Shown in pieces: positions 51,718 through 62,427 of a stretch of 64,000 bases of DNA. This DNA is from DATDFB01 sp035276475 (lineage in GTDB: Bacteria > Acidobacteriota > Thermoanaerobaculia > Gp7-AA8): positions 1 through 64,000 of the forward strand of contig DATELQ010000088.1 in assembly GCA_035276475.1 (NCBI GenBank). Direction: 5' to 3'. The notes beneath the pieces are model-generated. The model saw only the letters and a list, made by a program, of their open reading frames with translations. It made no database searches and had not been told where the DNA came from. Every line of letters begins with the position of its first letter. The stretch's first letter is position 1. Position numbers and translations under genes: made by a program.

Positions 51718-52656
51718 ATGAGCACCATTTACGCACCCGCGATTCACGATCTGTTTCGAGGGTCGGTTTCTGCGCTGTCGCCGGCGGAGTCGGACATCGA
51801 CCGGCCGCGGCTGATGCGCGCGATGCGCGGCCGCGACGGCTACCGCGAGTCGAAGATCGTTCCATACGTGCATCGGATGTTCGACACGAGGTGGATGTAC
51901 GGCGAGCGCGACGACGACGCGCGCGAGAGCCTGGCGGTCTTTCCGAATGGCGACGTGCCGCTCGTGGCGCGGCACGCGGTCGCCGGCATCGACGGCCCGG
52001 TCGACCTTCTCTCGCTGACCCGCGCGAACCTCACCGACGAGGCCACGGAGTTCGTGCGCACGACCGGCATCGCCGAGTCGGAGCTGCTCCACCACTCCAT
52101 CGCCGTCCTCGCGGCGCGGCGCGACGGACGCATTCCGCTCCCCGAGGAGAAGAAAGCGATTCAGGACTCGGCGCTCCTCGGGTACCGCTTCGCGTCGCTC
52201 TTCGCCGATCACGATCCGCTCGTGGCCATCTCGCCGCAGGAGCAGGCCCTGCGCGTGTTCGGCATGCCGTCACGGATCGGGAAGGAGGCGCGGATGCTGC
52301 GCGGCGCGGCGCTGCGCGTCGACGACCGCGAGCACGTGGTCACGCGCATCTACCGCGGCGAGGAGCTCGGCGCCTTCCCGGACCTCGGCGGCGACGAAGC
52401 GCTCGCCCTCCTCGGCGACCGCACTTGCGACGTCTACTTGAACGAGAAGGCCTTCTGGCGCAACGTGCCGGTCGAGGTCTGGCGCTACACGCACCGCGGC
52501 GTGCCGCTGCTCCGCACCTGGCTGCACGACCGCCGCGCGTCGACGCTGGGCCGCGCCCTACTGCGCGACGAGGTCACGCAGTTCTCGACGGCGGTGCGGC
52601 GCATCGCGCAACTGTTGTTGTTGCAGCCGGCGCTGGCGAAGAACGCGGAGCTTTGA
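51718..52656 (+). CDS. C-terminal fragment of a type ISP restriction-modification enzyme
   Basis: 312 residues with CGGAGGG five bases before the ATG. The pattern matches the C-terminal specificity region of type ISP (LlaGI-like) enzymes, which exceed 1,000 residues: IVPYVHRMFDTRWMY, ESELLHHSIAVLAA, RTCDVYLNEKAFWRNVPVEV, and the end AVRRIAQLLLLQPAL. The nuclease, helicase and N6-methyltransferase domains are absent from this and neighbouring genes. It is either a remnant or a repurposed DNA-recognition protein; the intact ribosome binding site leaves expression possible. Confidence 0.7.
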   Translation: MSTIYAPAIHDLFRGSVSALSPAESDIDRPRLMRAMRGRDGYRESKIVPYVHRMFDTRWMYGERDDDARESLAVFPNGDVPLVARHAVAGIDGPVDLLSLTRANLTDEATEFVRTTGIAESELLHHSIAVLAARRDGRIPLPEEKKAIQDSALLGYRFASLFADHDPLVAISPQEQALRVFGMPSRIGKEARMLRGAALRVDDREHVVTRIYRGEELGAFPDLGGDEALALLGDRTCDVYLNEKAFWRNVPVEVWRYTHRGVPLLRTWLHDRRASTLGRALLRDEVTQFSTAVRRIAQLLLLQPALAKNAEL

Positions 52657-52743
52657 ACAGGGGACGGTCACAGGGAACGGGGGACAGGTGGTGTTCCTCG
52701 CGACGACCACCATCTGTGCCCTGTTCCCTGTGCCCTGTCACCT
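52656..52743. repeat. Imperfect palindrome built of ACAGGG-like words
   Basis: Arms 52656-52693 and 52708-52743 are near-complementary: CACAGGGAAC in the left arm matches GTTCCCTGTG in the right, and the outer GGTGACAGGG-type words match with mismatches. It lies between the ISP fragment and the convergent hypothetical gene, whose last codons it touches. Confidence 0.85.
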
Positions 52744-53257
52744 AGAACTGGCGAAACATCCCCACCACATCCTCTGCGGCGGCGACGTGCATGCGGCTCA
52801 CGTTGCCGTCGCAGTAGGCCCAGTCATGGCTGATTCCGGTGACCATGATGGAGTCATCGGGACAGAGCTCTCCGAGAGCTCGGCCGAGGGTCTGGACGTC
52901 GGTGCGGTCATCGGACTGCACGACGAACGTCGACTCGAACGGCAGTTCGACCACGACGCCGAGGCGCTGGATGGCGTCGTGGAGCTCGGCGTAGTCGGCG
53001 CCCGGCGTGAGGCTGTGCCGCACGAGGAGGAAGTCGCGCGACATGGTGAACTGCGTCGCCGCGACGAGGAGGCGGCCCTCGCCGCCGAGCTGCGTCCGCA
53101 TCCAGCGCACCAGCGGCGCCGCGTGCCGCCCCTCGGGCAGCCACACCTGCCAGCTCTGATCGAAGTTCGGCTCGGCGCCGAGGCGCCGCATCGCGTGCGA
53201 GACTCCGACCGTCAGGTCGCCTTCGTAGCAGATCTGAAAGAGCCTGATCTCACCCAT
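52742..53257 (-). CDS. Hypothetical protein (171 aa)
   Basis: 171 residues from the ATG at 53257, with GGGAGG five bases upstream. Soluble, mixed alpha/beta with no signal peptide: IRLFQICYEGDLTVGVSHAM, LGGEGRLLVAATQFTMSRDF, ELCPDDSIMVTGISHDWAYC. Three cysteines. I do not recognise the family or a catalytic motif. It stands alone, divergent from the LigD-like gene. Confidence 0.72.
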   Translation of the reverse strand: MGEIRLFQICYEGDLTVGVSHAMRRLGAEPNFDQSWQVWLPEGRHAAPLVRWMRTQLGGEGRLLVAATQFTMSRDFLLVRHSLTPGADYAELHDAIQRLGVVVELPFESTFVVQSDDRTDVQTLGRALGELCPDDSIMVTGISHDWAYCDGNVSRMHVAAAEDVVGMFRQF

Positions 53258-53359
53258 CACACCCTCCCGCAGCGGTTCTTGTGCAGTGCAGTGATTATTG
53301 CATGAGCCGGCCCGGCCGGCGGCGTTAGTTGCCAAAGGCCGCCGCACGATCGTCGCCCG

Positions 53360-54430
53360 ATGAGCCCACTGTCACGAAAATCTTCGGCCGTCGACTACTA
53401 CAAAAAGATCGCGCGCTGGATGCTGCCTCACCTGAAGGACCGCCCGATCGCGATCAAGCGCTTCCCCGGCCCGATCGGCGGCCTGGCGTTCTGGGAGAAA
53501 GACGCGCCGGCGTTCACGCCGAAGTGGGTGCGCACGGTCGACGTGCCGCGGCGCAGCGACGGCACGACGATCCACTACATCGTCGCCGGCGACGTAAAGA
53601 CGCTGACGTGGATAGCCTCCGTCGGCGGGATCGAGATCCATCCGTTCCTCCACCGCGCGCCGCGGCTCGACGAGGCGACGGCGGTGGTGTTCGATCTCGA
53701 TCCGGGCGAGGGGGCGACGTTCACGCAGTGCTGCGACGTGGCGCTGATCCTCAGACATGCGCTGGCATCGCTGAAGCTGAAGGCGTTCGCGAAGGTATCG
53801 GGCTCGAAGGGCTTGCAGGTCTACGTGCCGCTCAACAGCGGCGCAACGCATGCGGCCACGGAGGCGTTCGCGCGGATCGTGGCCGAGGAGCTGGCGCGCG
53901 CGCATCCGTCGCTCGTCGTGGCGGAGATGGCGAAGACGTTGCGGCGGACGAAGGTGTTCATCGACTGGAGCCAGAACGCCGACTACAAGACGACCGTGGC
54001 GGTGTACTCGCTGCGCGCGACCGGCAGAGTATCGATGCCGGTGACGTGGGAGGAAGTGGAGACGCGAGAGCGGCTCGACTTCACGGCGACGGAGGCGTTG
54101 GCGCGCGTGCGGGAGCTCGGCGATCTATTCGCGCCGGTGTTGACGCTGAAGCAGACATTGCCGATCGAATCCGCGCCGCGCGCGCCGCGGACGCGACTCG
54201 CGCGCGGCCGCAGCCAATCCGGCCGCCACCAGTTCGTGAAGACGAAGACGGAGCTGCGCCTCGAAGTCGGCGGCATCTTCAAGATCCGCGACAAAGTCGA
54301 AGACCGCGGCACCTACGAGATCATCGAATACGACGACTCTTGCTACGACCTCTGGTTCGAGGGCGAGACGCTGCGCGGCGAGTGGATCCTCGAAAAAGGC
54401 GATCGCGGCTGGTCGCTGCACGACAAGTGA
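53360..54430 (+). CDS. LigD polymerase/primase-domain protein with a reduced C-terminal domain
   Basis: 356 residues. Residues about 10-285 are the archaeo-eukaryotic primase-type polymerase domain of bacterial NHEJ ligase D: FDLDPGEGATF (catalytic DxD), SGSKGLQVYVPL and FIDWSQN. Residues 287-356 resemble the start and end of the LigD 3'-phosphoesterase domain (QFVKTKTELRLEVGGIFK, then FEGETLRGEWILEKG) but the middle, with its catalytic histidines, is missing. No Ku or ATP-dependent ligase domain is nearby. It may act as a stand-alone repair polymerase. Confidence 0.82.
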   Translation: MSPLSRKSSAVDYYKKIARWMLPHLKDRPIAIKRFPGPIGGLAFWEKDAPAFTPKWVRTVDVPRRSDGTTIHYIVAGDVKTLTWIASVGGIEIHPFLHRAPRLDEATAVVFDLDPGEGATFTQCCDVALILRHALASLKLKAFAKVSGSKGLQVYVPLNSGATHAATEAFARIVAEELARAHPSLVVAEMAKTLRRTKVFIDWSQNADYKTTVAVYSLRATGRVSMPVTWEEVETRERLDFTATEALARVRELGDLFAPVLTLKQTLPIESAPRAPRTRLARGRSQSGRHQFVKTKTELRLEVGGIFKIRDKVEDRGTYEIIEYDDSCYDLWFEGETLRGEWILEKGDRGWSLHDK

Positions 54431-54455
54431 GCGCGAGACTACGTATCAACGCGCA

Positions 54456-56504
54456 GTGCTCTTCGCGCTCGCGCTCCTTTTCGCCGCTGCAGGATCTGAC
54501 CAGCCCGTCGCGCCGCTGAAGTACAGCGTCGCGCCGGGGATCGGAATTTTTCCGGCCGCGGCATCGAACGGCGACTCGACCTTCGTCGTCTGGGCGGCGG
54601 CGCAGGGGCTCGTTGCCACTCGCCTAGCGCAAGACGGCACCGTGCTCGATACGCCGTACCTCCTCGTCACACCGGAATTCTCCGTCTATCCGTGGGACGT
54701 CGCCTGGGTCGGCGGCCACTATCTGGTCGCCTGGAACGACAGTCGATACGGCACGTTCGTGCGGCGCTACGCACCCGACGCGACGCCGCTCGACGCCGCG
54801 CCGCGGCTCGTGAGTCCACTGCACTTCGACTTTCTACTCACCGACGGCACGAACGCCGCCCTCGTCGGCCGCGGTCCGGTCTCGCATTTCCAGCGCATCG
54901 ACGCCGACGGCACGCCCCTCGGCGCACTCAAAGCGATCGACATCGAGTTCGCGATCGGTGCGGCGAACGCGGACGGCGCGGTCTTTCTGTCCCCTGGCGG
55001 AAAGTCCGTTCACGTGGCGTGGAACGGCATCACCGGCGCGCCGCGGCAACTCGACGTCAACTACGCCACCGTGATCGTCGCCGGCGGACCGCGTTTTCTG
55101 GTGCTCGCCCACGGCCAGGCGCTGATCCTCGACTCCGACGGCGCTCCGGCCGGCGCGACGTTCCGGCTGTACGAGCCGCCGGCGAACATCGACGTCGCCG
55201 TGTGGACGGGATCGAGCTGGATCGCCGGTTGGGACAGTAGCCACGGCGCCAGCTTTCGGCGCATCGGCGCCGAAGACCGGCCTGATGGCCCGCAGCAAGA
55301 GGTGACCGGCAGCTCCATCGGCGCCGGCCGCGCCGTCTGGAACGGCGCACGGATGGTCGTGCTCGGTTTTGATCCCTCGGCTCTGCTCTTCGACTTCGGA
55401 GGAGACCCCGGCGTTCGCGACGTCGTCTTGGCGCGGAGCGCCGCCGAGCAGAGGGGCGGCAGCATCGTCGCCACGGAGACGCGCGCACTCGTGGCGTGGT
55501 CCGAGCGCACCGGCTCGCGGTCCCACGCCGTACGTGCGGCGTTCATCGACGGCGGCAGGCTCTCGCCGCCCTTCGAGATCGACAGCGTCGACGACGAGTA
55601 TCTGGACACGCCGGTCGTCGCCACCGACGGGCGCGACTTCCTCGTGCTCTACGTTTGCAACTACTCTCTGCCGTACGCCCGCATCGTGACGTCGGAGCAG
55701 GCCATCAGTCCGCGCATCTACCTGCCCGTTCCCGGTCCACCGCTCGCGGCGGCGTGGAACGGGAGCGCCTACGTCGCGCTCTTCGGCGGCGAGACCGTCT
55801 ACGCCGCCGGACTCTCGGGCGCTCGGCTTAGCCTGCCGGTCGTGATCGCCCGAGGGGTCGGATACGGCGTCACCTCAGTGGCAACCATCGCCTGCGACGA
55901 CACGGAGTGCGCCGCCGGCGTGCGCATGACCGATCATCCGCCCGGCGTTGGCGGACTCATTCCGGCAGACATCGGTGCCTTCGGCGCGCGCATAGTGCTC
56001 GACGGCTCGGCGGTCCTGGCGTCGGTCCGCCTCAACAAGGAAACGTCCGGCCCGCCGGTCCTGGCGATGCGCAGCAACGGCGCCTCACTCGTGATCTTGA
56101 ACGATGCCGATCGCAGAACGCTGAGCGCCGTGCGCCTCGATGTGCCGGAGAGGCGCACGCCGCTCGTCACGCGCAACACGCCGCTCTGGCCGATCGCCGC
56201 CGACCGCGGCGGTGTTTACTGGAGCTCGACGAACCCCACCGCCGGCCACGAGCTGCACTGGAGCCGCGTCGGCGCCGCTCCCTATCCGATCTTTTTGCAG
56301 ACGGAGGATCTCGGCTGGATCCCGCAGCCGCTCGCCGCGGCGTCGACCGCGGCCTTCTCCTTCGTCACCTACACCACAGGCGAGGACGATCCGGCGCTCT
56401 TTGCCCCGCGAACCTTCCTGCGCACGTTCGCCGCCGTCGATCCGCGCGGTCCGGCGCCGCTGCCGCCGTTGCCGTCGCCGCGCCGCCGCGCGGCCGGGCA
56501 TTAG
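54456..56504 (+). CDS. Secreted beta-propeller-like hypothetical protein
   Basis: 682 residues from the GTG at 54456, the only usable start in frame. A short signal-like N-terminus (MLFALALLFAAAGS) precedes about a dozen irregular repeats of the type ...(V/L)VAWNDSRYGTFVRRY or LVLYVCNYSLPYARI, each ending in a W or Y strand, consistent with a beta-propeller. Such proteins are frequent in Acidobacteriota; function is unknown. The end overlaps the convergent oligopeptidase gene by four bases. Confidence 0.72.
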   Translation: MLFALALLFAAAGSDQPVAPLKYSVAPGIGIFPAAASNGDSTFVVWAAAQGLVATRLAQDGTVLDTPYLLVTPEFSVYPWDVAWVGGHYLVAWNDSRYGTFVRRYAPDATPLDAAPRLVSPLHFDFLLTDGTNAALVGRGPVSHFQRIDADGTPLGALKAIDIEFAIGAANADGAVFLSPGGKSVHVAWNGITGAPRQLDVNYATVIVAGGPRFLVLAHGQALILDSDGAPAGATFRLYEPPANIDVAVWTGSSWIAGWDSSHGASFRRIGAEDRPDGPQQEVTGSSIGAGRAVWNGARMVVLGFDPSALLFDFGGDPGVRDVVLARSAAEQRGGSIVATETRALVAWSERTGSRSHAVRAAFIDGGRLSPPFEIDSVDDEYLDTPVVATDGRDFLVLYVCNYSLPYARIVTSEQAISPRIYLPVPGPPLAAAWNGSAYVALFGGETVYAAGLSGARLSLPVVIARGVGYGVTSVATIACDDTECAAGVRMTDHPPGVGGLIPADIGAFGARIVLDGSAVLASVRLNKETSGPPVLAMRSNGASLVILNDADRRTLSAVRLDVPERRTPLVTRNTPLWPIAADRGGVYWSSTNPTAGHELHWSRVGAAPYPIFLQTEDLGWIPQPLAAASTAAFSFVTYTTGEDDPALFAPRTFLRTFAAVDPRGPAPLPPLPSPRRRAAGH

Positions 56505-58594
56505 CTCGCGGGCGCCAACCCCCACTGCGTGAGCATGTACGCGTAGTCGAAGGCCGTGTCCTTGAGCGCGTCGTAGCGTCCCGACGCGCCGCCGTGCCCC
56601 GCCCCCATGTTCACCTTCAGGAGGATCGGCTTCGTCGACGTCGTGTTCGCGCGCAGCTTGGCCACCCACTTCACCCCCTCCCAATAGCCGACCTGCGAGT
56701 CGTTGAGCGACGTCCGCACGAGCATGTTCGGATAGGCCTTCTTCGTCACGTTCGAGTACGGGTCGTAGCTCTTCATGTAGAGGTACGCCGGCTTCTCGTT
56801 CGGATTGCCCCACTCGATGTACTCCTGCGTCGTGAGCGGGAGGCTCGGGTCGAGCATGGTGTTGATGACGTCGACGAATGGCACGTACGCGACCACGGCC
56901 TTGAAGAGATCGGGGCGCATGTTCGTCACCGCCCCCATCAGCAGTCCGCCGGCGCTGCCGCCGCTGACGATCAGCTTCGACGGCGTCGTGTACTTCTCCT
57001 TCACCAAGTGCTCGGCCGCGGCGATGAAGTCGGTGAACGTGTTCTTCTTCGTCATCATCCGCCCGGCCTCGTGCCACTCCTTCCCCATCTCGCCGCCGCC
57101 GCGGATGTGCGCGAGCGCGTAGACGACGCCGCGGTCGAGGAGCGCCAGGCGCGCCGCGGAGAACGTGGCGTTCGACGATGAGCCATACGAGCCGTACGCC
57201 GTCAGCCACAACGGGTTCTTGCCGCTGTGCGGATCGACGCTCTTCTTGTAGACGATGGAGACCGGCACCTTCACGCCGTCGCTCGCCGTGGCCCAGATCC
57301 GCTCCGACGCGTACTGCGACTTGTCGTAGCCCGGCACCTCGGTCTGCTTGAGGAGCTTCGAGGTCCGCGCGTCCATGTCGTAGTCGTACACCGACTGCGG
57401 CGTGACGAAGGAGTTGTAGGCGTAACGGAAGACGTTCGTATCGAACTCGTGATTCTGCGCGCCGAAGATCGAGTAGGTCGGCTCCGGGAAGCTGATGCGG
57501 TGCGCCTTGCCGCTGCGCAGGTCGAGGATCTCCAGCTGTCCGAGCCCGCCCTCGCGCTCGCGGGCGACGAGGTGGTTGGCGAAGAGGTCGATCGACTCGA
57601 TGCGCACCGGCTTGCGGTAGGCGATGACCTCGGTCCAGTTCTTCTGCTGCGGATCGCTGACCGGCGCGCTCACGACGCGATAGTTGATCCCGGCGTCGTT
57701 GGTGAGGAAGTAGAAGCGGTCACCGCGATGATCGCCGTAGTACTTGTGCCCTTCCTTGCGGGCGATCAGAAGCCGAGGCGCAGCCGTCGGGTCGTTGGCG
57801 GGGATGACGCGCTCCTCGGTCGTGGTCTTGCTGTCGGAGTGGATGAAGATCCAGTCGCCGCTGCGCGAGCGGTCGGCATCGAGGTCGTAGAGCTCGTCGG
57901 TCTCTTCGTAGACGAGCGGGTCATCTTTGCTGCCGACGGAGTGGCGATAGAGGCGCCACTGCCGCTTGGCCGGGTTCTCGACGGTGTAGAAGATCGTCTT
58001 ATTGTCCGCAGCCCACAGCACCGAGCCGACCTTCTGCGCGATCGTCTCGAGGTCCGCGCCAGTGCGGAGGTCGCGCACTTTCAGCGTGTACTGGCGGTAG
58101 CCGTTGTTGTCGGTGGAGTACGCGAGGAGGTTGCCGTCGTCGCTCGGAACGTACGCGCCGAGGGACATGAACTTCTCCCCCTCGGCCAGCTTATTGACGT
58201 CGAGCGTGATCTCCTCGGCGCCATCGAGCGCCTTTTTGCGCGCCAGGATCGGGTACTGCTTCCCCTGCTCCGTGCGCGAGTAGTAGTACCAGCCGTGCTC
58301 GCGATACGGCACCTGCACGTCGGTCTGCTTGATGTGCGAGAGCATCTCGTCGTAGAGCGACTTCTGCAGCGGCGCCGTCGAGGCCATCACGGCGTCGGCG
58401 TACGCGTTCTCCGTCTGCAGGTGAGCGATGACGTCGGGGCTGCTCTTGTCGCGAATCCAGGCGTAGTCGTCGACGCGCGTGTCGCCGTGAATCGTGGAGG
58501 ACTTCGGCACTTTCTTTGCCATCGGCGGTTTCGGAACGTCTGCAGCCAACATCGGAAGAGCGAGCAAGAGCGATGCAACCAACGCTTTTTTCAC
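56501..58594 (-). CDS. Oligopeptidase B-like S9A serine peptidase, exported
   Basis: 697 residues from the GTG at 58594, giving a signal peptide VASLLLALPMLAAD. A seven-bladed propeller (about 80-420) gates an alpha/beta-hydrolase domain with the catalytic serine in VSGGSAGGLLMG, aspartate in VRTSLNDSQVGYWEG and histidine in NMGAGHGGASG. It cleaves after basic residues in peptides below about 30 residues; most homologues are cytosolic, so export here is notable. The start is 14 bases from the divergent next gene. Confidence 0.92.
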   Translation of the reverse strand: MKKALVASLLLALPMLAADVPKPPMAKKVPKSSTIHGDTRVDDYAWIRDKSSPDVIAHLQTENAYADAVMASTAPLQKSLYDEMLSHIKQTDVQVPYREHGWYYYSRTEQGKQYPILARKKALDGAEEITLDVNKLAEGEKFMSLGAYVPSDDGNLLAYSTDNNGYRQYTLKVRDLRTGADLETIAQKVGSVLWAADNKTIFYTVENPAKRQWRLYRHSVGSKDDPLVYEETDELYDLDADRSRSGDWIFIHSDSKTTTEERVIPANDPTAAPRLLIARKEGHKYYGDHRGDRFYFLTNDAGINYRVVSAPVSDPQQKNWTEVIAYRKPVRIESIDLFANHLVAREREGGLGQLEILDLRSGKAHRISFPEPTYSIFGAQNHEFDTNVFRYAYNSFVTPQSVYDYDMDARTSKLLKQTEVPGYDKSQYASERIWATASDGVKVPVSIVYKKSVDPHSGKNPLWLTAYGSYGSSSNATFSAARLALLDRGVVYALAHIRGGGEMGKEWHEAGRMMTKKNTFTDFIAAAEHLVKEKYTTPSKLIVSGGSAGGLLMGAVTNMRPDLFKAVVAYVPFVDVINTMLDPSLPLTTQEYIEWGNPNEKPAYLYMKSYDPYSNVTKKAYPNMLVRTSLNDSQVGYWEGVKWVAKLRANTTSTKPILLKVNMGAGHGGASGRYDALKDTAFDYAYMLTQWGLAPAS

Positions 58595-58608
58595 GCGTCG
58601 TAGTCTAC

Positions 58609-59172
58609 ATGCGAAGACTTTTCGTGGTGCTGATGCTGGCCGCTGTTGCCGCGTTTTCACAGACGCCGCCGGGCAGGCGCGTCCGCCCGCCCGGTCCCCG
58701 GCCGAATTTCCCCGGCGCGGAGAACGCGGAGATGTCGGTCAAGCAGTCGATGGAGCGGCTGGCCAGCGAGCGGAAGACGTTCGAGACCGACGCCGCGGTG
58801 CTCGGGCATTTGCGCACAGCCGACGACGCGCTCGTCGACGCCATGCAGCCGTCGAACGCGCTCCAGAAGGCGTACGAAGAGGTGATCGAAGCGAAGCGCC
58901 TCGGTCCCGACTTCACGGTGTTGCAGGGCGTGATCGCGGCGGAGCGCGAGCTCGAAGGGGCGCGGCGCAGCCCGATCAGCGCGGACTTCGGGCACCTGCG
59001 CACGGTGGTACGCAACGAGGCCCTCGGCCCCGCCACGCGCGTCGTCATCCGCAACGCCCAACGCCTCCAGGAGGAGACGGTGGCGTGGATGAAGGTGCAG
59101 GAGCTGATCGCGGCGCACGTGCGGACGCTCTCCGACATCGCCAGCCAGAGCTTGCAGGCGTCGCAGAAGTGA
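58609..59172 (+). CDS. Secreted helical protein of unknown function
   Basis: 187 residues; a signal peptide ends near AAFSQ. A Pro/Arg-rich stretch (TPPGRRVRPPGPRPNFP) leads to an all-helical region (about 40-185) with no cysteine or enzyme motif. No family is recognised. Only 14 bases separate its ATG from the divergent oligopeptidase start, so their promoters must overlap the coding regions. It ends one base before the convergent DoxX-like gene. Confidence 0.68.
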   Translation: MRRLFVVLMLAAVAAFSQTPPGRRVRPPGPRPNFPGAENAEMSVKQSMERLASERKTFETDAAVLGHLRTADDALVDAMQPSNALQKAYEEVIEAKRLGPDFTVLQGVIAAERELEGARRSPISADFGHLRTVVRNEALGPATRVVIRNAQRLQEETVAWMKVQELIAAHVRTLSDIASQSLQASQK

Positions 59173-60426
59173 TCAGCGGTTGAACGGGTACTCGTTGATC
59201 CAGTGGAAGCCGCGCGACGTCAGGAGAAACTGCGGCAGCGGCGCGCGGCGCAGCCTCGCCTGCACGCGCTTGCCATCGAGCCGGCCGTCGATCGTCATGA
59301 CGTCCGGGGCCGGAACGGCGTAGGCGAGGGAGAACTTCTTCGTCGGATCGGTGCCGCGCGAGAGCGTCATGGTCCGCTTCGGCTCGTCGAGCTTCAGACG
59401 GAAGCGCTCGCGCCCGTCGGTCATCAATTGGATGCCGAGCGACTGCGGGTAGTCGAAGACGACCCGGCGCCAGCGTGAGGCGTCGCCGACGACCGGCGGC
59501 AGCACCCGCCCGTCGAGCGCGAACTCCTCGACGTTCCAGATGCCGCGGAACGGCGAGCGCGCCTTGTAGATGTTCTGGTTCTCGCGCGCCTGCTGCACCG
59601 ACAGGGCCACGAGCGCGAGCACGAAGAGCGTACGCGCCGCCGGCGCCCACCGCCGCCACCGTTCGCCGAGCTGCGGCCGCAGCTCCACCGCCTCGGCTGG
59701 GCGATTGAGCACGAACACGTTGGCGAGGCGGCGCAGATCGGGCAGCAGCAGAAAGACGGCCATGGCCAAAAGGTGCGTGGAGAAGAGCTTCACCGGCACG
59801 TCGTAGGCGAAGTTGAGCATGGTGACGTTCGACATGACGGCGATGACGACGAGCGCGCCGAGCGTGGTCGTGCGCCGTGTGGTCAGCAGAAGCCCGCCGA
59901 GCATCTCGCCCGCCCCGGTGAAGATGTTGTATGCCGCCGACGCGCCCATGAAGGTCCAGAGGAGTCCCATCGGCGAGGCGTCGCCGAAGGGCTGGATGAG
60001 ACGGTCGAGCGACGGCGCCGGAAACTGCGACTGAAGGACCTTCACCGCGCCATAACCGAACATCGCCGTGGCCAGGTAGAAGCGGACATAGACGCGCAGC
60101 CAGTGGTGCAGCGCGACGTACTCCGTGCGGCGGTCGAAGAGAGTCCAGACGAGCGTCGCCAGCGCGGCGATGACGACGAGGCAGAAGACCTGGACGTAGT
60201 TGAAGGTCGTGTCGCCGCTGCCGTTCGGCAGGACGGTGATGGTGACGCCGAAGACGCGCAGCCCCGTCCACTTGACGATGACCTCCCACGCGTTGTCCCA
60301 CCAGGCAAAGAGCTTGTCGAGGCCGGGGATGGCGCTGAACGGAAAAGGAAAGAGATAGAGGAAGAGGTAGACGGCCGCAAAGCGGAACGCCACGCGCCGC
60401 GCGGAACTCCACTCGGATTGGGGCAT
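59173..60426 (-). CDS. DoxX-like multi-pass membrane protein
   Basis: 417 residues. Eight or so membrane helices (about 12-290) include the DoxX-type GAGEMLGGLLLTTRRTTTLG and VMLNFAYDVPVKLFSTHLLA (here NVTMLNFAYDVPVKL). The last 130 residues are soluble and beta-rich (FDYPQSLGIQLMTDGRERF). DoxX-type proteins are linked to redox or sulfur metabolism without a proven role. TAGAAT lies six bases before the ATG, so the mRNA should be leaderless. Confidence 0.78.
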   Translation of the reverse strand: MPQSEWSSARRVAFRFAAVYLFLYLFPFPFSAIPGLDKLFAWWDNAWEVIVKWTGLRVFGVTITVLPNGSGDTTFNYVQVFCLVVIAALATLVWTLFDRRTEYVALHHWLRVYVRFYLATAMFGYGAVKVLQSQFPAPSLDRLIQPFGDASPMGLLWTFMGASAAYNIFTGAGEMLGGLLLTTRRTTTLGALVVIAVMSNVTMLNFAYDVPVKLFSTHLLAMAVFLLLPDLRRLANVFVLNRPAEAVELRPQLGERWRRWAPAARTLFVLALVALSVQQARENQNIYKARSPFRGIWNVEEFALDGRVLPPVVGDASRWRRVVFDYPQSLGIQLMTDGRERFRLKLDEPKRTMTLSRGTDPTKKFSLAYAVPAPDVMTIDGRLDGKRVQARLRRAPLPQFLLTSRGFHWINEYPFNR

Positions 60427-60432
60427 CCGCCG

Positions 60433-60438
60433 ATTCTA
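60433..60438 (-). promoter_or_regulatory. -10 hexamer TAGAAT for leaderless DoxX-like gene
   Basis: On the minus strand TAGAAT is followed by CGGCGG and the ATG at 60426. It lies between this gene and the zinc-ribbon gene (stop at 60436), overlapping the latter's stop codon region. Confidence 0.58.
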
Positions 60439-60669
60439 GCTGGCGATCCTGTTATAGAAAAAGGTCTGGGTGGTGCCGCACTCGCGGCAGAGGAAGTGCA
60501 GCGTGTCCCGCCGCGTCCACGGATTCGGCGCGTCGCAGACGGGGCAGAGCGTCTCCTGCGGCGGGAAGGGACGCTCGCAGTGGTCGCACGCCACCGGCAT
60601 CCCGGCAGCGTTCGCGTCATTCTCGCAGCTGACTTCGTTGCAGAAGGGACAGCGCCAGCAAACGGCCAT
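60436..60669 (-). CDS. Zinc-ribbon protein with four CxxC pairs
   Basis: 77 residues with four CxxC knuckles: CPFC, CDHC, CPVC and CREC (plus single cysteines in CWRC and SCEN), forming two zinc ribbons. The final strand FLCRECGTTQTFFYN is typical of a rubredoxin-like ribbon. Probably binds nucleic acid or a protein partner; function unknown. Gene lies just upstream of the DoxX-like gene. Confidence 0.8.
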   Translation of the reverse strand: MAVCWRCPFCNEVSCENDANAAGMPVACDHCERPFPPQETLCPVCDAPNPWTRRDTLHFLCRECGTTQTFFYNRIAS

Positions 60670-60701
60670 CGTTTATCGAGTGCGATATTAGCACACGAAA
60701 A

Positions 60702-60771
60702 GTTGTTAGTTCTTAGTTGTTAGTTCTTAGTTTACGAAAACAACTAACAACCAAGAACTAAGAACCAAGAA

Positions 60772-60780
<9 letters not shown>
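60702..60780. repeat. A+T-rich imperfect palindrome of TTAGTTCTTAGT-like words, overlapping the glnS stop
   Basis: Left arm 60702-60733 contains two copies of a 14-base unit (TTGTTAGTTCTTAG at 60703 and 60717). The right arm 60741-60780 carries the complement in three degenerate units. The glnS stop codon (60772-60774, minus strand) is part of the last unit. Confidence 0.88.
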
Positions 60781-62415
<1,635 letters not shown>

Positions 62416-62427
62416 GGCGGGAGAGCA

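Noticed and set aside
54427..54455. An earlier start for the propeller-like protein gene
   Set aside because: No ATG, GTG or TTG lies in frame between the LigD-like stop region and GTG 54456.
60703..60730. Tandem 14-base units as a possible CRISPR array
   Set aside because: Only two full units with no spacers; they are arms of a palindrome.
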